NCBI RefSeq assembly: GCF_050948215.1
Contig: NC_135164.1
Coordinates: 1,431,116 to 1,495,115 of the forward strand
Source of the DNA: Halictus rubicundus
Taxonomy: Eukaryota; Arthropoda; Insecta; Hymenoptera; Halictidae
Direction: 5' to 3'
Length of the DNA stretch: 64,000 nt
The notes beneath the pieces were generated by a model. It ran no database searches, had not been told where the DNA came from, and saw only the letters and a program-made list of their open reading frames with translations. Shown here piece by piece: positions 1 to 11,400 of this stretch. The position numbers and the translations under genes are program-made. Every line of letters begins with the position of its first letter. Position 1 is the stretch's first letter.

Positions 1-439
1 TCCGATAGAAAAATAATTAATAATGAAAAAGTTTATTTTTTTATTTAAAGGCCTGAGCTCACGCCAGTCTTTCATCTTTTCCGAACGCTTCGACTCTCCG
101 CGGCTCTTTCTTTCCCATACGCTGTCCTTCTTCGCGTCCGAAACATCAATCGTTCATTACACAAGTAATTATAATCGGAATTATATCATATTTGGTTTCA
201 TTTTAATCAGAAAAATGTCACGAATATGTTGGTAAAAGTTAAAAAAAAAATAACGAAAAATAAAGAAGTTTTGTGATTGGATTAGTAGTGGTCTTCTGGT
301 CTCATACCGATATAGCCGACAATGTGTGGCCCACTCCTCGGGGACGGCCATTCTCTAGTTTCGCTGTCCGCTTCTCCGTGCAACATTATATCGTAGACGG
401 ATATTCTCTCCTTTTGAATGCCAGTCATTTTGGCGTGCC
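1..439. other. Repeat-derived flank without a gene
   Basis: No convincing gene is visible. Bases about 190-315 resemble 1255-1365 inside the next element: both carry a 'ttttaatcagaa' core followed by 'aataaagaagttttg'. The stretch is therefore an older copy of the same repeat family. The short open frames look like chance frames. Confidence 0.5.
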
Positions 440-751
440 CAGAGTTGGGCATTATTAGATAAAAATTATTTAAATAACGATTCGAATAAAAGATACTTCA
501 TCTTTATTCGTTATTCGAAGGTTCGAATAAAAAAGGTATCTTTATTCGACGAGTATCGAATAAATAATTTTATTCGACGAGAATTTATCCCACGAATAAA
601 GATACTTTTTTTTATTCGAAGCGGATTTATTCAAACTACGAGAAATTTTTTCATCTTTCATCTGTATCTTTTATTCGAAGGCTTCAAATAAATGCTCGAA
701 TAACTTTTGCCGAGTGCCGAGCTTCATAGACCCAGCGACGACAGACGACAT

Positions 752-1082
752 ACAATGTAAGCGGATGGAGAATCGCGCACGAATGAAAGTTTAAACTTTT
801 AGATTTTTCAACATATCCTCAAAAAATTGTGACGAGCGAATGGAGGGGATTTTCCTGATGAAAATGAGATCAAATTCGAGTGTAATCGAACAAGTTTCAC
901 TGATATGTAATGTTACGATAAGAATTACAATCTCATTAAAGACAGTCCAAATGATGTCGTGTTTGGACTCATTTCGATCGGAACAAGCTCTACAACTCAT
1001 TCGTCTTAACAATATTGTTCTGATTAAAAACATACAACCATAAATTGCCAATAATGCGCGATTCTCCATCCGTTTACATTGT
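752..1082 (+). repeat. 330-bp MITE, copy 1
   Basis: The unit starts ACAATGTAAGCGGATGGAG and ends with the inverted version (ending 1082). Both edges therefore carry a terminal inverted repeat of about 25 bp including 'GGAGAATCGCGCA'. It aligns in opposite orientation with 1418-1747. A weak reading frame on the minus strand here resembles a plus-strand frame in copy 2. That reflects repeat homology, not a proven gene. Confidence 0.6.
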
Positions 1083-1417
1083 ATACCGTTTGGCAGTCGC
1101 TGGGTCTTCGACGTTCACCGCTCGTCGGTCCTCGTCAGCCGTCGTCGCCGTTTATTCGTCGAGCTGGCAAAAGTTATCCGAAGATTTATTCGAAGCCTTC
1201 GAATAAATCTACGGATAAAAATGCTAAATACAGTCCAATTTGTACCTTGTTTAGTGTCATTTTAATCAGAAGAATGCCACGAATTAGTTGGCGCAAGTCC
1301 CATAAAAAAATAATGAGAAATAAAGAAGTTTTGCAATTGGATTGGTGTAGTTTCACACCGATATCTCGCGACTCTACGAGCTCGGAACTTCAAAGACCAT
1401 CGACCGACCAACAGCCT

Positions 1418-1747
1418 ACAATGTAAGCAGATGGAGAATCGTGCATTATTGGCAATTTATGCTTTTATGTTTTTAATCAGAATAATATTGTTAATACGAA
1501 TGAGTTGTGGAGCTTGTTCCGATCAAAATGAGTGCAAACACGACATCATTTGGACTATCTTCAATAAGATTGTAATTTTTATCGTAACATTACGTATCAA
1601 TAAAATTGTTCGATTACACTCGAGTTTGGACTCATTTTCACCAGGAAAAGCCCCTCAATTCACTCATCGCAATTTTATGGTGGTATATTGAAAAATCTAA
1701 AAGTTTGAACTTTCATTCCTGCGCGATTCTCCATCTGCTTACATTGT
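1418..1747 (-). repeat. 330-bp MITE, copy 2 (inverted)
   Basis: This is an inverted copy of 752-1082 with the same termini (ACAATGTAAGCAGATGGAG at 1418, complement ending 1747). Several substitutions separate the two copies, so the duplication is not recent. A third partial copy lies at about 45155-45335. Confidence 0.6.
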
Positions 1748-2085
1748 GTGCCGTTTGTCAGTCGCTGGGTCTTTGAAGATCGGCGTTCGTCGGACCTCGT
1801 CGCCTTTTATTCGAGCTGGCAAAAGTTATTCGAAGATTTCTTCGAAGTCTTTGAATAAAAGATACAGATAAAAAATGAAAATTTATTCCAAGTTCAAATA
1901 AATCCGCTTCGAATAAAAAAGTTGTCTTTATTCGTCCGATAATTTTTTTTTTTTAATAAAATTATTTATTCGACAAAAATACTTTTTTTATTCGAACCTT
2001 CGAATAACGAATAAAGATAAAATATAAAATGTTTTATTCGAATCGTTATTTAAATAATTTGTTATCTAAATAGTGCCCAACTCTG

Positions 2086-2428
2086 TCTGGAATGCGCTAC
2101 GCATTCGATTTCCGGTTGCACATTTTGCTATAACTTTTGAACTAAAAAAGATACCAAAGTGAAATTTAAACTGAAAATATTAAAAAGAATCGGGCTTAAT
2201 TTTGTATTTTTAAATAATTCTTTTTGTTTTTTAAATTTAATTATGCTTACATAATGTTCAAAACTACTTATTATAAATATTGTTGTTCAATCTTTCTTCA
2301 ATCTCAAATAATTAAATTTATTAGAATACATATGCTGCAAATGAAAAGCAATATTAGAAGTAGATTGAATAGGGAGCAATGAAATAGTCAAATGAAATTG
2401 GTGATATAATGTCGTATTCTTCTTTTTT
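2086..2428. other. AT-rich repeat debris
   Basis: Bases about 2110-2225 resemble one arm of the foldback element at 6904-7670, with shared 'cacattttgctataactttt' sequence. The remainder is AT-rich with no supported gene. Confidence 0.4.
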
Positions 2429-2601
2429 AGAATCTCCGACATGAGATTTAAAATTCTATCAGCAACAGCGCCATTGCAGAATATCGGTTCCACAATATTA
2501 GTTCTGGATGCTACCGTATCATCCAGAACTAATATTGTGGAACCGATATTCTGCAATGGCGCTGTTGCTGATAGAATATTAAAACTCATGTCGGAGATTC
2601 T
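2429..2601. repeat. Near-perfect 82-bp inverted repeat (hairpin)
   Basis: The left arm (2429-2510) and right arm (2520-2601) are reverse complements with about 80 of 82 positions matching, separated by the 9-nt loop CTACCGTAT. The arm core contains 'GCCATTGCAGAATATCGG'. The structure ends about 250 bp before the THAP transposase start codon. It may be part of that element's 5' region or an independent foldback insertion. The high arm identity indicates either recent origin or gene-conversion-like maintenance. Confidence 0.85.
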
Positions 2602-2847
2602 ATAAATGATGAATGAAACAAAAGAATGTTGTGTCCTTTTAATTTCGTTACGCCTGTTACGCGAGTGCATCGAAGGAGACGTTTCTACGTGGGGAAGCTT
2701 ATATTCAGGTAAATCATATACATACATATATATTATTTTATATTGCATGCGCTTAGTAAATATCGCATTGACTATTATAGAAAGCTAGTGTTCCGTAATC
2801 TGCTTATTTTCTCTCTAATCACTTTGCTATCCTATTTCTCGCATACA

Positions 2848-4614
2848 ATGAAGCGGAATGAACGGAAAACTCACTATAAAAAGTGTGTCTATCCCTTTTG
2901 TGGTTTAACAAACCGTACTACAACGAACAATGTTTCTTTTCATTCATTTCCAACGAGAGATAGTGATAGGTGCATAACGTGGCTGATTAACTGTGGCTTA
3001 GATGATTGGGTGGAAATGTCTGATAAAAAATTACAAAATCGATATGTGTGCAGTCAACATTTTTCTAATCATTCTTTTTACGCGTCGGGTAGACTGCGTA
3101 AAGATGCCGTACCGGAAATTTTTCATTCGTCCGATATGAATAATAATAGTTTTAGCACTGAGTCAGACACTATGTCTATACAGGATGACATGTCATCAAT
3201 ACAAAGTTGTAATGGTTTGGAACAGCAGCTAATGGAAACCCAGGTGCAATTAGAGCAAGAGAAGAAAAAATATAAGGCTCTTCGCTTGCAATTGCGGGCA
3301 AAGTGTAAGGCAATAAATCCGTTGCAAGATAAGCTTTCTTCAGGCAATATCGATGATACATGTTTGAAGAACGCAATTTCTAAAAGAATTTCCGGGTACT
3401 TATTGACATTTGTCATTCTCATATTGTTTAAACCCAAATCGTGGCGAATTTTTTCGAAAAACGAGCAACAATTATGCATGACAATGCACTACACTTCTCC
3501 CGTTTTGTACCATAAAATGCGTGAAATTTTTGGTTTTCATTTGCCAAGTCCATCCACAATTAGTCGATGGTTCGGGAAAATCGACATTTGGCCAGGAATT
3601 TGTCCAAATTTATTTAACGCGATAAAATTAAAATCTTCTTACATGGAAATTGCAGATCGTAATTGCACCCTTGTATTTGATGAAATGGCCATCAAAAAGT
3701 GTCTCGATTTCCACCCAAAACAGCAGGTCATTGAAGGTTTTGAAGATTTAGGATTTTTGGGTAGAAATGTAGCTGTGGGTACACAGGTTCTTGTATTTAT
3801 GATACGCGGGCTGTTCACTAATTGGAAACAACCATTGGCTTTCTTTGTATCAAAAACTGGTGTTAAAAAACATGATTTATCAATTATTTTAGATGAAATA
3901 TTAGATGCATTGCATGAGACAGGTTTGAAAGTCAGAGCAGTTGTTTCCGATCAGGGAAGTAGTTATCAAAGCGTAGCAGATGAACGTGTTTCTGCTGAAA
4001 AGCCATTTTTTATAAGAAATGATCAAAAAATTTATTACATTTTTGATTATTTACATTTATTCAAGAGCATTAGGAATAATTTATTAAACTATGATTTTTC
4101 TATTAATGACTGTATAGTTTCGTGGCGCGATGTAGTACTTCTCTGGAATTTAGAGAAAGATAAAAGTACGCGAGCAGCTTACAAATTATCCGATAAACAT
4201 GTTTTCCCAAATTCTTTTGATAAAATGAAGTGTAAGCTTGCTCTTCAAGTTTTTAGCAAAAGAGTGTCAGCTGCTATGTTTACCGCTTCACTCACTGGTA
4301 GCATTAATACAAATACTGTACAACACACAGCTAGTTTCTTTGAAACGCTTAATGATTTGTTTGATCATTTAAACAGTCGATCTACCAGTGATCCAAATCC
4401 CATGAAGCGTGCTATTTCGTGTTTTAATAACATTGATCAACATTTAATTGCGCATGTTACCAACATGAGCAATTGGTTTGTACTTTCTTCTAACGGTCGT
4501 AAAACACCTCCATGTTTTTTGGGATTACAGTATGTTCCTTATAACATCACGCTTAAACAGCGATTGCATAGAAAATTTTTTTTCCGTTCTTCGAATGCAC
4601 GGTGGCACCTATGA
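2848..4614 (+). pseudogene. THAP-domain P-element-like transposase, N-terminal part
   Basis: The start at 2848 gives a protein whose N-terminus is a THAP zinc-finger domain: C13 and C18, then C68-x2-H71, and the closing AVPEIF signature at residues 87-92. THAP is the DNA-binding domain of P-element transposases. A coiled-coil follows at roughly residues 125-155, matching the leucine-rich dimerisation region of P transposase. Next comes an RNase-H-like core: 'VFDEMAIK' carries a likely first catalytic Asp, 'VSDQGSSY' a second, and 'DYLHLFKSIRNN' matches the conserved DxxHxxKxxRN segment. Within about 4520-4560 the frame slips: the residues up to about 4520 fit the family, and the continuation appears in the next frame. 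The frame therefore ends in unrelated residues at 4614. I found no terminal inverted repeats for the parent element. Confidence 0.8.
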
Positions 4615-5368
4615 TCGCAATCCTTCGGTAAAAGCGGTGCGTCTTGCAATTCAAAAAAATATATTATTGAATTTGAATCGTAGTATACATAGTGGTAACT
4701 GCATGCCTGATGACGATGCACCGTTAATGCCGGGGGATATGATAGCACAATGTGAATCAGCCACGTTGGAATCAGATGCTTCATTGTCTGCTATCCAAGA
4801 GAACACAGATGATGATAGTTTTGGTGACAATATTGAAATCGATAATATTGAAGAACTGTCAACATCGGTGTGCTCGCTAGAATCGTGTGCGCTTGAATAC
4901 TTTGCAGGGTATATCGCTAAAAAATGTATTGAAAAATCGGGATGTCGTAGGTGTTACGATATGTTTTTGGAGAATAATGCAACGTTCACACGAGACGAGC
5001 AACTACTGTTATCCTTTAGAGCATATATTGTACACGATAACATTGAGTTTGGGCATCTTTGTGTCCCGAGTGTACATTTTTCGGCCATTTTTAAAATTAT
5101 AAATAAAACTTTTGACATGGTTTACCCATCTATACGCAGCGAGGCATTCATATTAGATAAACTATTTTCGATAATTTCACGTTCTGTGGAACAGAAATAT
5201 CCAAACTGGTTTAACCAAGACGAATGCGCTGAACATAAGAAACACATTGTATATTTTACATTAACAGTAAAAATTCATAAGGATACAGTGTGGCTTGGCA
5301 TGAAATTTAGATGTATAAAAAATTCCGCGAAAACATTTTCCAAATTATCGCATTTCAGGCATGTTTAA
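4478..5368 (+). pseudogene. P-element-like transposase, C-terminal part (shifted frame)
   Basis: From about 4535 this frame continues the transposase with 'TSRLNSDCIENFFSVLR'. This corresponds to the conserved segment that carries the last catalytic Glu in P-element transposases. Downstream are 'ALEYFAGYIAKKC' and 'CRRCYD', typical of the P-transposase C-terminal domain. It overlaps the upstream frame by about 137 nt, but only one frame matches the family on each side of the slip. A single indel therefore inactivates the gene unless the break is an assembly error. Confidence 0.75.
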
Positions 5369-6903
5369 ATTTTTTCATTTTTATCGATAATCCTGTTGGT
5401 ATTTCAATATACTTTTTAAGTGTGTCTATAATAAATTCATTAAAATCAGTTATTAATCATATTTTCGGAATTTCATGCATAGAGATTTGCGTATACGTCG
5501 TGTATATGAAATTCTGGAAACTAGGTTAATAAACATTTTGTAAATGATTTTTTTATAGAAGCAATTAAGAAATATACACAGCTGCATTGTAATATTTGGA
5601 ATACATTTGTAGTTGCTTTGGCTCAAGGAATATGGTGATTGTAGTAGTTTTGTTTTGTATGTTTTATTATCATGCAAAGACTTTGTATTATATTCTTAAC
5701 GATTTTTTTGCTTGATTTATTCTTTTTTTCACGATTCGGAGTACACTCAATGTTCTTTTACTTAATAAAATGTGTAAATATATAACTACGTATATTTTAT
5801 TGTGGTGTATACGTTTGTATACATATGCTGATGTTGGTAAACATATAATGTACTCTGGGATGGATAAGACCTTCTTTCACGCCTTCACGTGGCCCATCCT
5901 GTTAATTTTATTACTTTGACCACTGCATGTACTACATCACTGCTTTGGGAAGTAATAGAAGAACTAAGATGAAAGAGTGGCATGCTATTACAATTGCATT
6001 ATACGTATAATGGTATATCTGGTTTTAATAGTAACGTGGCTTGATTTTTAAAGCCCAATAACTAGTAGAATTTATTACATATGTAAAAGTATGTTTTTAT
6101 CTCTAATTGTAATGTATTCTTTCTAGGAGATCATCTGCGCATATACATATATAATGTACATGTATGTATATGTAGGGAGCATCAAGAAGCACAAATTCAC
6201 ACTCATGCGGAGGAATTCATATTAAAAACATTATTATGTATTTTTGCTAGTATTTAAATATATCATTATTAATGTTACTTTTTTGGTAAATATTCCGCGT
6301 AATTATGTATATTTATTTACACTTTATTCCTACACACTTCCTTAACTTCCTTTTCATTCTATTTATGGCGTGTTTGGACTCATTTTTACCAGAAAAATAT
6401 TACCAATTTATTGTTCATATTTTCATAACATGACAATAAATTATTAAAAAAATTAGATTTTTATTAGTAAGCAATGCTTATGAGCTTACATTGTTGTGTC
6501 CGGTAGCTGCTTGCCCGACTGACGATGAGCCACTGAAATTCTCAAGACCACGATCGGAAAAGAGTACGAAAAACAACACTGTAACACATTGCCTATTAAT
6601 AATGAACAACCAGAACCCAACTGTCTTATTATTAAAAATATCGTAATGAAAATATTATGAGCCGATTGGAGATGTATTTCTGATAAAAACGAATCTAAAT
6701 TCGCTATAAATGGGAGAATAACGAAGACTAAATTAACATTGAAAACTCTTATGGAAAACGGTTTCGGTAACGAATCTTGCCTACGCGGCCGCGCCGTCCC
6801 ACGGCAGGGGGGGGGGCTATCCCCTCCGCAGACTCGGCCCCCACTCTGACGTAACGTCGTCTGAGCTGCCTGCTCGACTATTCGACGCGTTCCACCGATT
6901 AGC
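5369..6903. other. Intergenic/repeat debris downstream of the P-like element
   Basis: The sequence is AT-rich with no supported gene. Around 6365-6480 and 6640-6720 there are fragments related to the 330-bp MITE (for example 'gtgtttggactcattttacc'-like sequence). A G-run lies at about 6807-6816. I could not find the 3' end of the P-like element. Confidence 0.4.
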
Positions 6904-7670
6904 GCAATCGTTTCCCGGTTCGGCGAAGCGCACATTTTGCTACAACTTTTAAACTAAAAAAAAATATCAATGCGAAATTGGGACTGATTCTTTTTAAAAA
7001 TTGGGTTTAATGGTGTATACAGAAATAAGTTCTATATTTTTTAAGTAATTTTTTTTTGTCCATTTTTAAGATATAGCCGGATAAGATGATGAAAAGTGCT
7101 CCCAAACCAAATTTATTTTTAGTCGCACCATGCTCAACAAAAAATTATAAAAAAAATTCATCAATATTCTACCTAATATCATACACGACTAAGATTTTTT
7201 CATAATTTTTGGTTGCAAAATCGATTTTTAAACAAATCCGAAAGCATAAAATTGACGATTTTATATCGAAGTTTTCAGTTGACCACGTTTATGTTATTAT
7301 GTTATTTGTGTCTCATCGTGATTATTAATATGAATTTTTTTCGGAAAATCGATTTTGCAAACCAAAAATTATGGAAAAAATCTCAGTCGTGTATAATATT
7401 AGATAGAATATTCATGAATTTTTTCGTAATTTTTTGTTGAGCATGGTGCGACTAAAAATTAATTTGGTTTGGAGGCACTTTTGACCATCTTATCCGGCTT
7501 TATCTTAAAAATCAATAAAAAAAATTATTTCAAAAATATAGAACATATTTCAGTATACGACATCAAACCCGATTTAAAAAAAAATTTCTAGTCCAAATAT
7601 CGCATTGATATCTTTTTTAGTTTAAAATTTGTAGCAAAATGTGCGTCTCGCCGAACCGGGAATCGATTGC
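6904..7670. repeat. Palindromic foldback element (about 770 bp)
   Basis: The left end reads GCAATCG-x3-CCCGGTTCGGCGA and continues 'gcgcacattttgctac'. The right end is the reverse complement (…TCGCCGAACCGGG…CGATTGC ending 7670). The two halves stay complementary almost to the centre, with 'tttagtcgcaccatgctc' on the left and its complement at about 7441-7460. No coding capacity is visible. A diverged arm fragment is at about 2110-2225. Confidence 0.7.
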
Positions 7671-7788
7671 GGTTCAGGCGCTCGATATTTTGGTAATGTG
7701 ACGACGATACGTTTGAGTGGGGCTAAGCCGGCGGAGGGGTTTGCCCCACCCCCGCCACGTGGGCCGGCGCGGCGCGGCGCACAGTGGG
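7671..7788. other. GC-rich flank and split left edge of a MITE
   Basis: This contains GC-rich sequence with a 'GGCGCGGCGCGGCG' run. Bases 7778-7788 (CGCACAGTGGG) are the left tip of a MITE whose body resumes at 13356 on the far side of the BEL/Pao insertion. Confidence 0.6.
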
Positions 7789-8444
7789 TGTGAGAAATGC
7801 ACGTGCATTTACAAGCGGCACAGATGGCCCATCGACTACCTAGCATACTTTTTCGAACAGGCCTTCCCTTTTTTCCGCCGTTTCCTAAATGACTACGGAA
7901 AAGGAGGCCATAAAATGGTAAACGAAGGCCCCGAACGGACAGAGTGGGTCCTAGTACATGTGCAGGCCATCCGTGCAATTGGCACTACCCTTGGCCTGCG
8001 CCTGTCGAGGGGGCCATAAATTAAGAGGCCCATTTTAGGGTACCGTAAACGCGCTGCTCCGGGAGTCATACTTTTTAGAAGTGCACTAAAACGACTTGAG
8101 GGAGTGACTTTCTCCTCCACGGATCAAGAAGACCCTCCTGCCCCAAGTCGTTTAGCGAATAGGGATGATTTTTCCCCCGTTAGCGGATACCTCCGCCCAG
8201 TCAATTTTAGTTTAAATAGAGCTGACCCCGCAGCAGAAAGTTAGGATTCAAGCATTCGGACTGTAGAGTGTTTTCGGTGTGTCGAGATTTTTAGTGCTCA
8301 AGTATACGCGACACGCTCACATTGACGGTTTTAATTTCGGTCCGGATATAATTAATAAAGCCTTGTTTCTTGTCTATTCGGAATCCTCGACTGTTTTGTG
8401 AAGTGCCCTTTTTTACTCTCACCGTTCCTTTAATAAAATCAACA
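7789..8444 (+). repeat. BEL/Pao 5' LTR
   Basis: It starts TGTGAGAAATG and ends ATCAACA, matching 12700-13355. An AATAAA-like signal (attaataaagcc) lies near 8350. Short open frames inside the LTR are repeated in the 3' LTR and are not treated as genes. Confidence 0.9.
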
Positions 8445-8446
8445 TC

Positions 8447-8464
8447 TGGCGACCGTGACAGGAC
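8447..8464 (+). promoter_or_regulatory. Primer-binding site, tRNA-Arg(UCG)-like
   Basis: TGGCGACCGTGACAGGAC starts two bases after the 5' LTR. It is complementary to the 3' end of eukaryotic tRNA-Arg(UCG) as I remember it (…GTCCTGTCACGGTCG plus CCA). It would prime minus-strand DNA synthesis. Confidence 0.7.
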
Positions 8465-8493
8465 TAGTGGTGGTAGAACAATCTCAAGAAAAA

Positions 8494-11400
8494 ATGGACA
8501 CCTCGAAGAAACAAAGGACGGTCCACCGCACGCTGTTTACGAAGAGCCTCAACAACTTTATTGCAAAATGCAACAACGCGACTGTTCCGTTCGAAGATCG
8601 ACAAGTTGCGCTGCAGATGCTCGAGTCAAGGATGCAAGATCTGGAACTTGCTAACTCGAAGTATGTAGATTTTCTATCAGAGACAGCCACTGAAGAAGAC
8701 ATCGTAACGGACATGGAGGCTCAGGACAAATATAAAGAAAAGTTTCTGGAGGCCAAGTTGAGGTTTATAGGACAAATCACCACAAACAGTCGACAAGAAA
8801 CAAATGGTCAACCATCGACCCAGACCGAGAAACCATTTAAGAGGCCGTTCCTGAAGGTCGTAAAATACAGCGGAAGTGTGAGCACATGGCTGCAATTCTG
8901 GTCACATTTCCGAAAGATTCACGAGGACCGATCTGTTTCCCAGGAAGATAAATTAGAATACTTGAAACAGATGATGGAAGAAGGCTCTAAAGCGGAAAGT
9001 GTCGTCAACGGATTCCCGACAACGGCGGAAAATTACGAAAAAGCTTTCGAGAGTCTCAAAAACCGTTTTGGTCGAGACGATTTGCTCATCGAGTTTTACA
9101 CCCGAGAGCTACTTTCGCTTGCGTTGCAGAATGCGACTAATAAAGGGAAACAAGTAGATGTTTCGACAATCTACGACAAGATATCAGCGCATATTCGCGC
9201 ACTTGAGACGCTTGGCGTCAAAACGGACAATTGTGCAACGATGTTGTACCCACTCGTCGAATCCTCGCTACCAGAGGAAATTCTTCGAACGTGGCAACGG
9301 TCGGCGTTCAGTACCAGCAACGAACCAGTGGACGGTGGCGAAGTTCCGGATCGTCTGACACGACTTCTCCAGTTCCTCAAGGCCGAGGTCAGCAATGAGG
9401 AGAGAATAAATATGGCGATCAGCGGCTTCACATCATCAACCCTTGCCGAAAAAAGAAGTAGGGACAGCAAGGGAAAGGAGAAGACCGGACCACTGACGGA
9501 ACTGCCGAGCGCCAGCGTTTTGTTTTCGGGTGAGGAAAGACGTTTGAAATGTATATTTTGCGACGGTAATCACGAAAATGCGAATTGTGACAAGGCTAAA
9601 AAATTATCATATGACGAACGAAAAGATTTGATCAAACAAAAAAGATGCTGTTTCAAATGCTTAAAACCGAATCATCAGTCGAGTAATTGCCGAGTTAGGA
9701 TATCGTGTGCATTTTGTGGTAACCGTCATTCGGTACTTATGTGTCCGAGTTTATGTAACGCAACGCGAAATGCGACTCCGAGTAAAAGCGAAACGCGTGA
9801 TAGAAAAGAAAACGTCGAACAGAGCCTCGCGAGTTTTGTTAATATGCCTGACGTCATTTTGCAAACATTGCGCGTCGTACTGTATTCCGATTCAGAGAGA
9901 AAGGTTGCACGCGTAGTTATGGATCAGGGTTCACACAGATCGTATGTTCGTTCCGAGGTAGCGAAATTTATGGGGTATGAACCTCTCGGAAAAAGAGCAG
10001 TGACTCACACACTGTTTGGCGGTGCGAACTCTGGATCCAAGGAACACGATATTTATTTGATTCGTATGAAGAGTTTAGATGGGAAATATTCATGCAATTT
10101 TCAAGTCATGAACGAGGATACGATTTGCACGGACATCCCAACGATTAAATCGGGTCCTTGGGTAAAAGAATTGGGAAAAGCCAACGTTTCTCTCATCGAT
10201 CTGGAGACTACGAATGTTTCGGATAGGAATATAGATGTATTAATAGGCGCTGACGTGGCGGGCAAACTTTTTACCGGGAAGAAACGCGATCTACCGAGCG
10301 ATTTAACAGCCTTCGAGACGAGATTAGGCTGGGTAGTTATGGGAAAAAACCCTACAAACGATCAGGAAAACTGTTCCTCTACCGCATTGATGATGTTCGC
10401 GGGTGAGATGGGTATTTCGGATCTTTGGAGATTAGACCTCATAGGTATACAGGATCCGATCGAAAGAACGACCCAGATCACTAAAGAATTAAGGGTTAAG
10501 GAAAATTTTCTAAAAAACATTTCTTTAAGCAAAGACGGAAGGTACACCGTTGGATTGCCCTGGGTCGAGAACCACGCACCAATTTCACGTAATTTCGAGT
10601 TAGCCAAAAGTAGATTAAATGGTACAGTGAAAAAACTAAACAGAGATGGCCTGTATGAAGAATATGATAAAATATTAGCAGAGTGGCTCGAACAGGGCAT
10701 AATTGAGCGCGTACCAGACAATCAATTGAAAAACTTAGCCCACTATTTGCCTCATCGTCACGTTTTAAAACCCGGAAGTACTACGCCGATACGACCAGTA
10801 TTTGATGCCTCGGCGAGCGAGAAGGGTTTTCCGTCATTGAATCAGTGTTTAGAGAAGGGACCCAATCTAATCGAGTTGATTCCAGCGACGTTATTGAGAT
10901 TTCGTAGAAATGCAATAGCGGTTCTTGCGGACATTCGTAAAGCTTTCTTACAAATCGAGATTAATTCAAAAGGCCGCGATTATTTGCGTTTTCTATGGTT
11001 TTCGGAAGGAAAACTAGTAACATTGCGTCATAAGCGCGTAGTATTTGGCCTTACAAGTAGCCCATTTTTGTTGGGGGCAGTTTTAGAATACCATTTCGCG
11101 AGAATTTTGAAGATGCAGAATCAACAGTTATGGTCCAAAGATGTTATTAACCAATTAGCAAAATCCTTTTATGTGGACAACTGTGTCACGAGTGTCGGAT
11201 CTCGTTCAGAATTAAGCTCTTTTATGCAACAAGCGAAGGGAATAATTGCCGAGGGTAATTTTGAATTACGAGGGTGGGAGTATACTCACGATTTTTCGGG
11301 AAAAGAAACCACACTCGTACTCGGAATTTTATTTAATAAAGCTCGCGATACGATATCGATCAATCCTGCAATTCTCGACAACCGCGGTAATGAAGTAACG

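Larger units (their letters stand above)
440..2085. mobile_element. hAT-like foldback (non-autonomous) element
   Basis: The ends are inverted: CAGAGTTGGGCA at 440 and its complement TGCCCAACTCTG ending at 2085. The similarity continues inward through 'ttatttaaataacgattcg' and many TTCGAATAA-type motifs, giving arms of about 310-340 bp (440-751 and 1748-2085). A CAGRGNTGGGCA-like terminus is typical of hAT elements. No clean 8-bp target duplication is visible in the flanks. No transposase is present, so this is a non-autonomous palindromic element. Its centre (752-1747) holds two oppositely oriented copies of a 330-bp MITE. A short fragment with the same TTCGAATAA-rich sequence recurs near 31030-31095. 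Confidence 0.65.

Noticed and set aside
2287..2748. 153-codon minus-strand frame
   Set aside because: It runs through both arms of the hairpin, so its symmetric composition is explained by the inverted repeat.
6486..6935. 149-codon minus-strand frame
   Set aside because: It crosses a G-run and MITE fragments, and no domain is recognisable.
7622..8120. Open frames of 75-118 codons on both strands
   Set aside because: They lie in the BEL/Pao LTR and recur in the 3' LTR at 12673-13031, so they are repeat frames without coding evidence.
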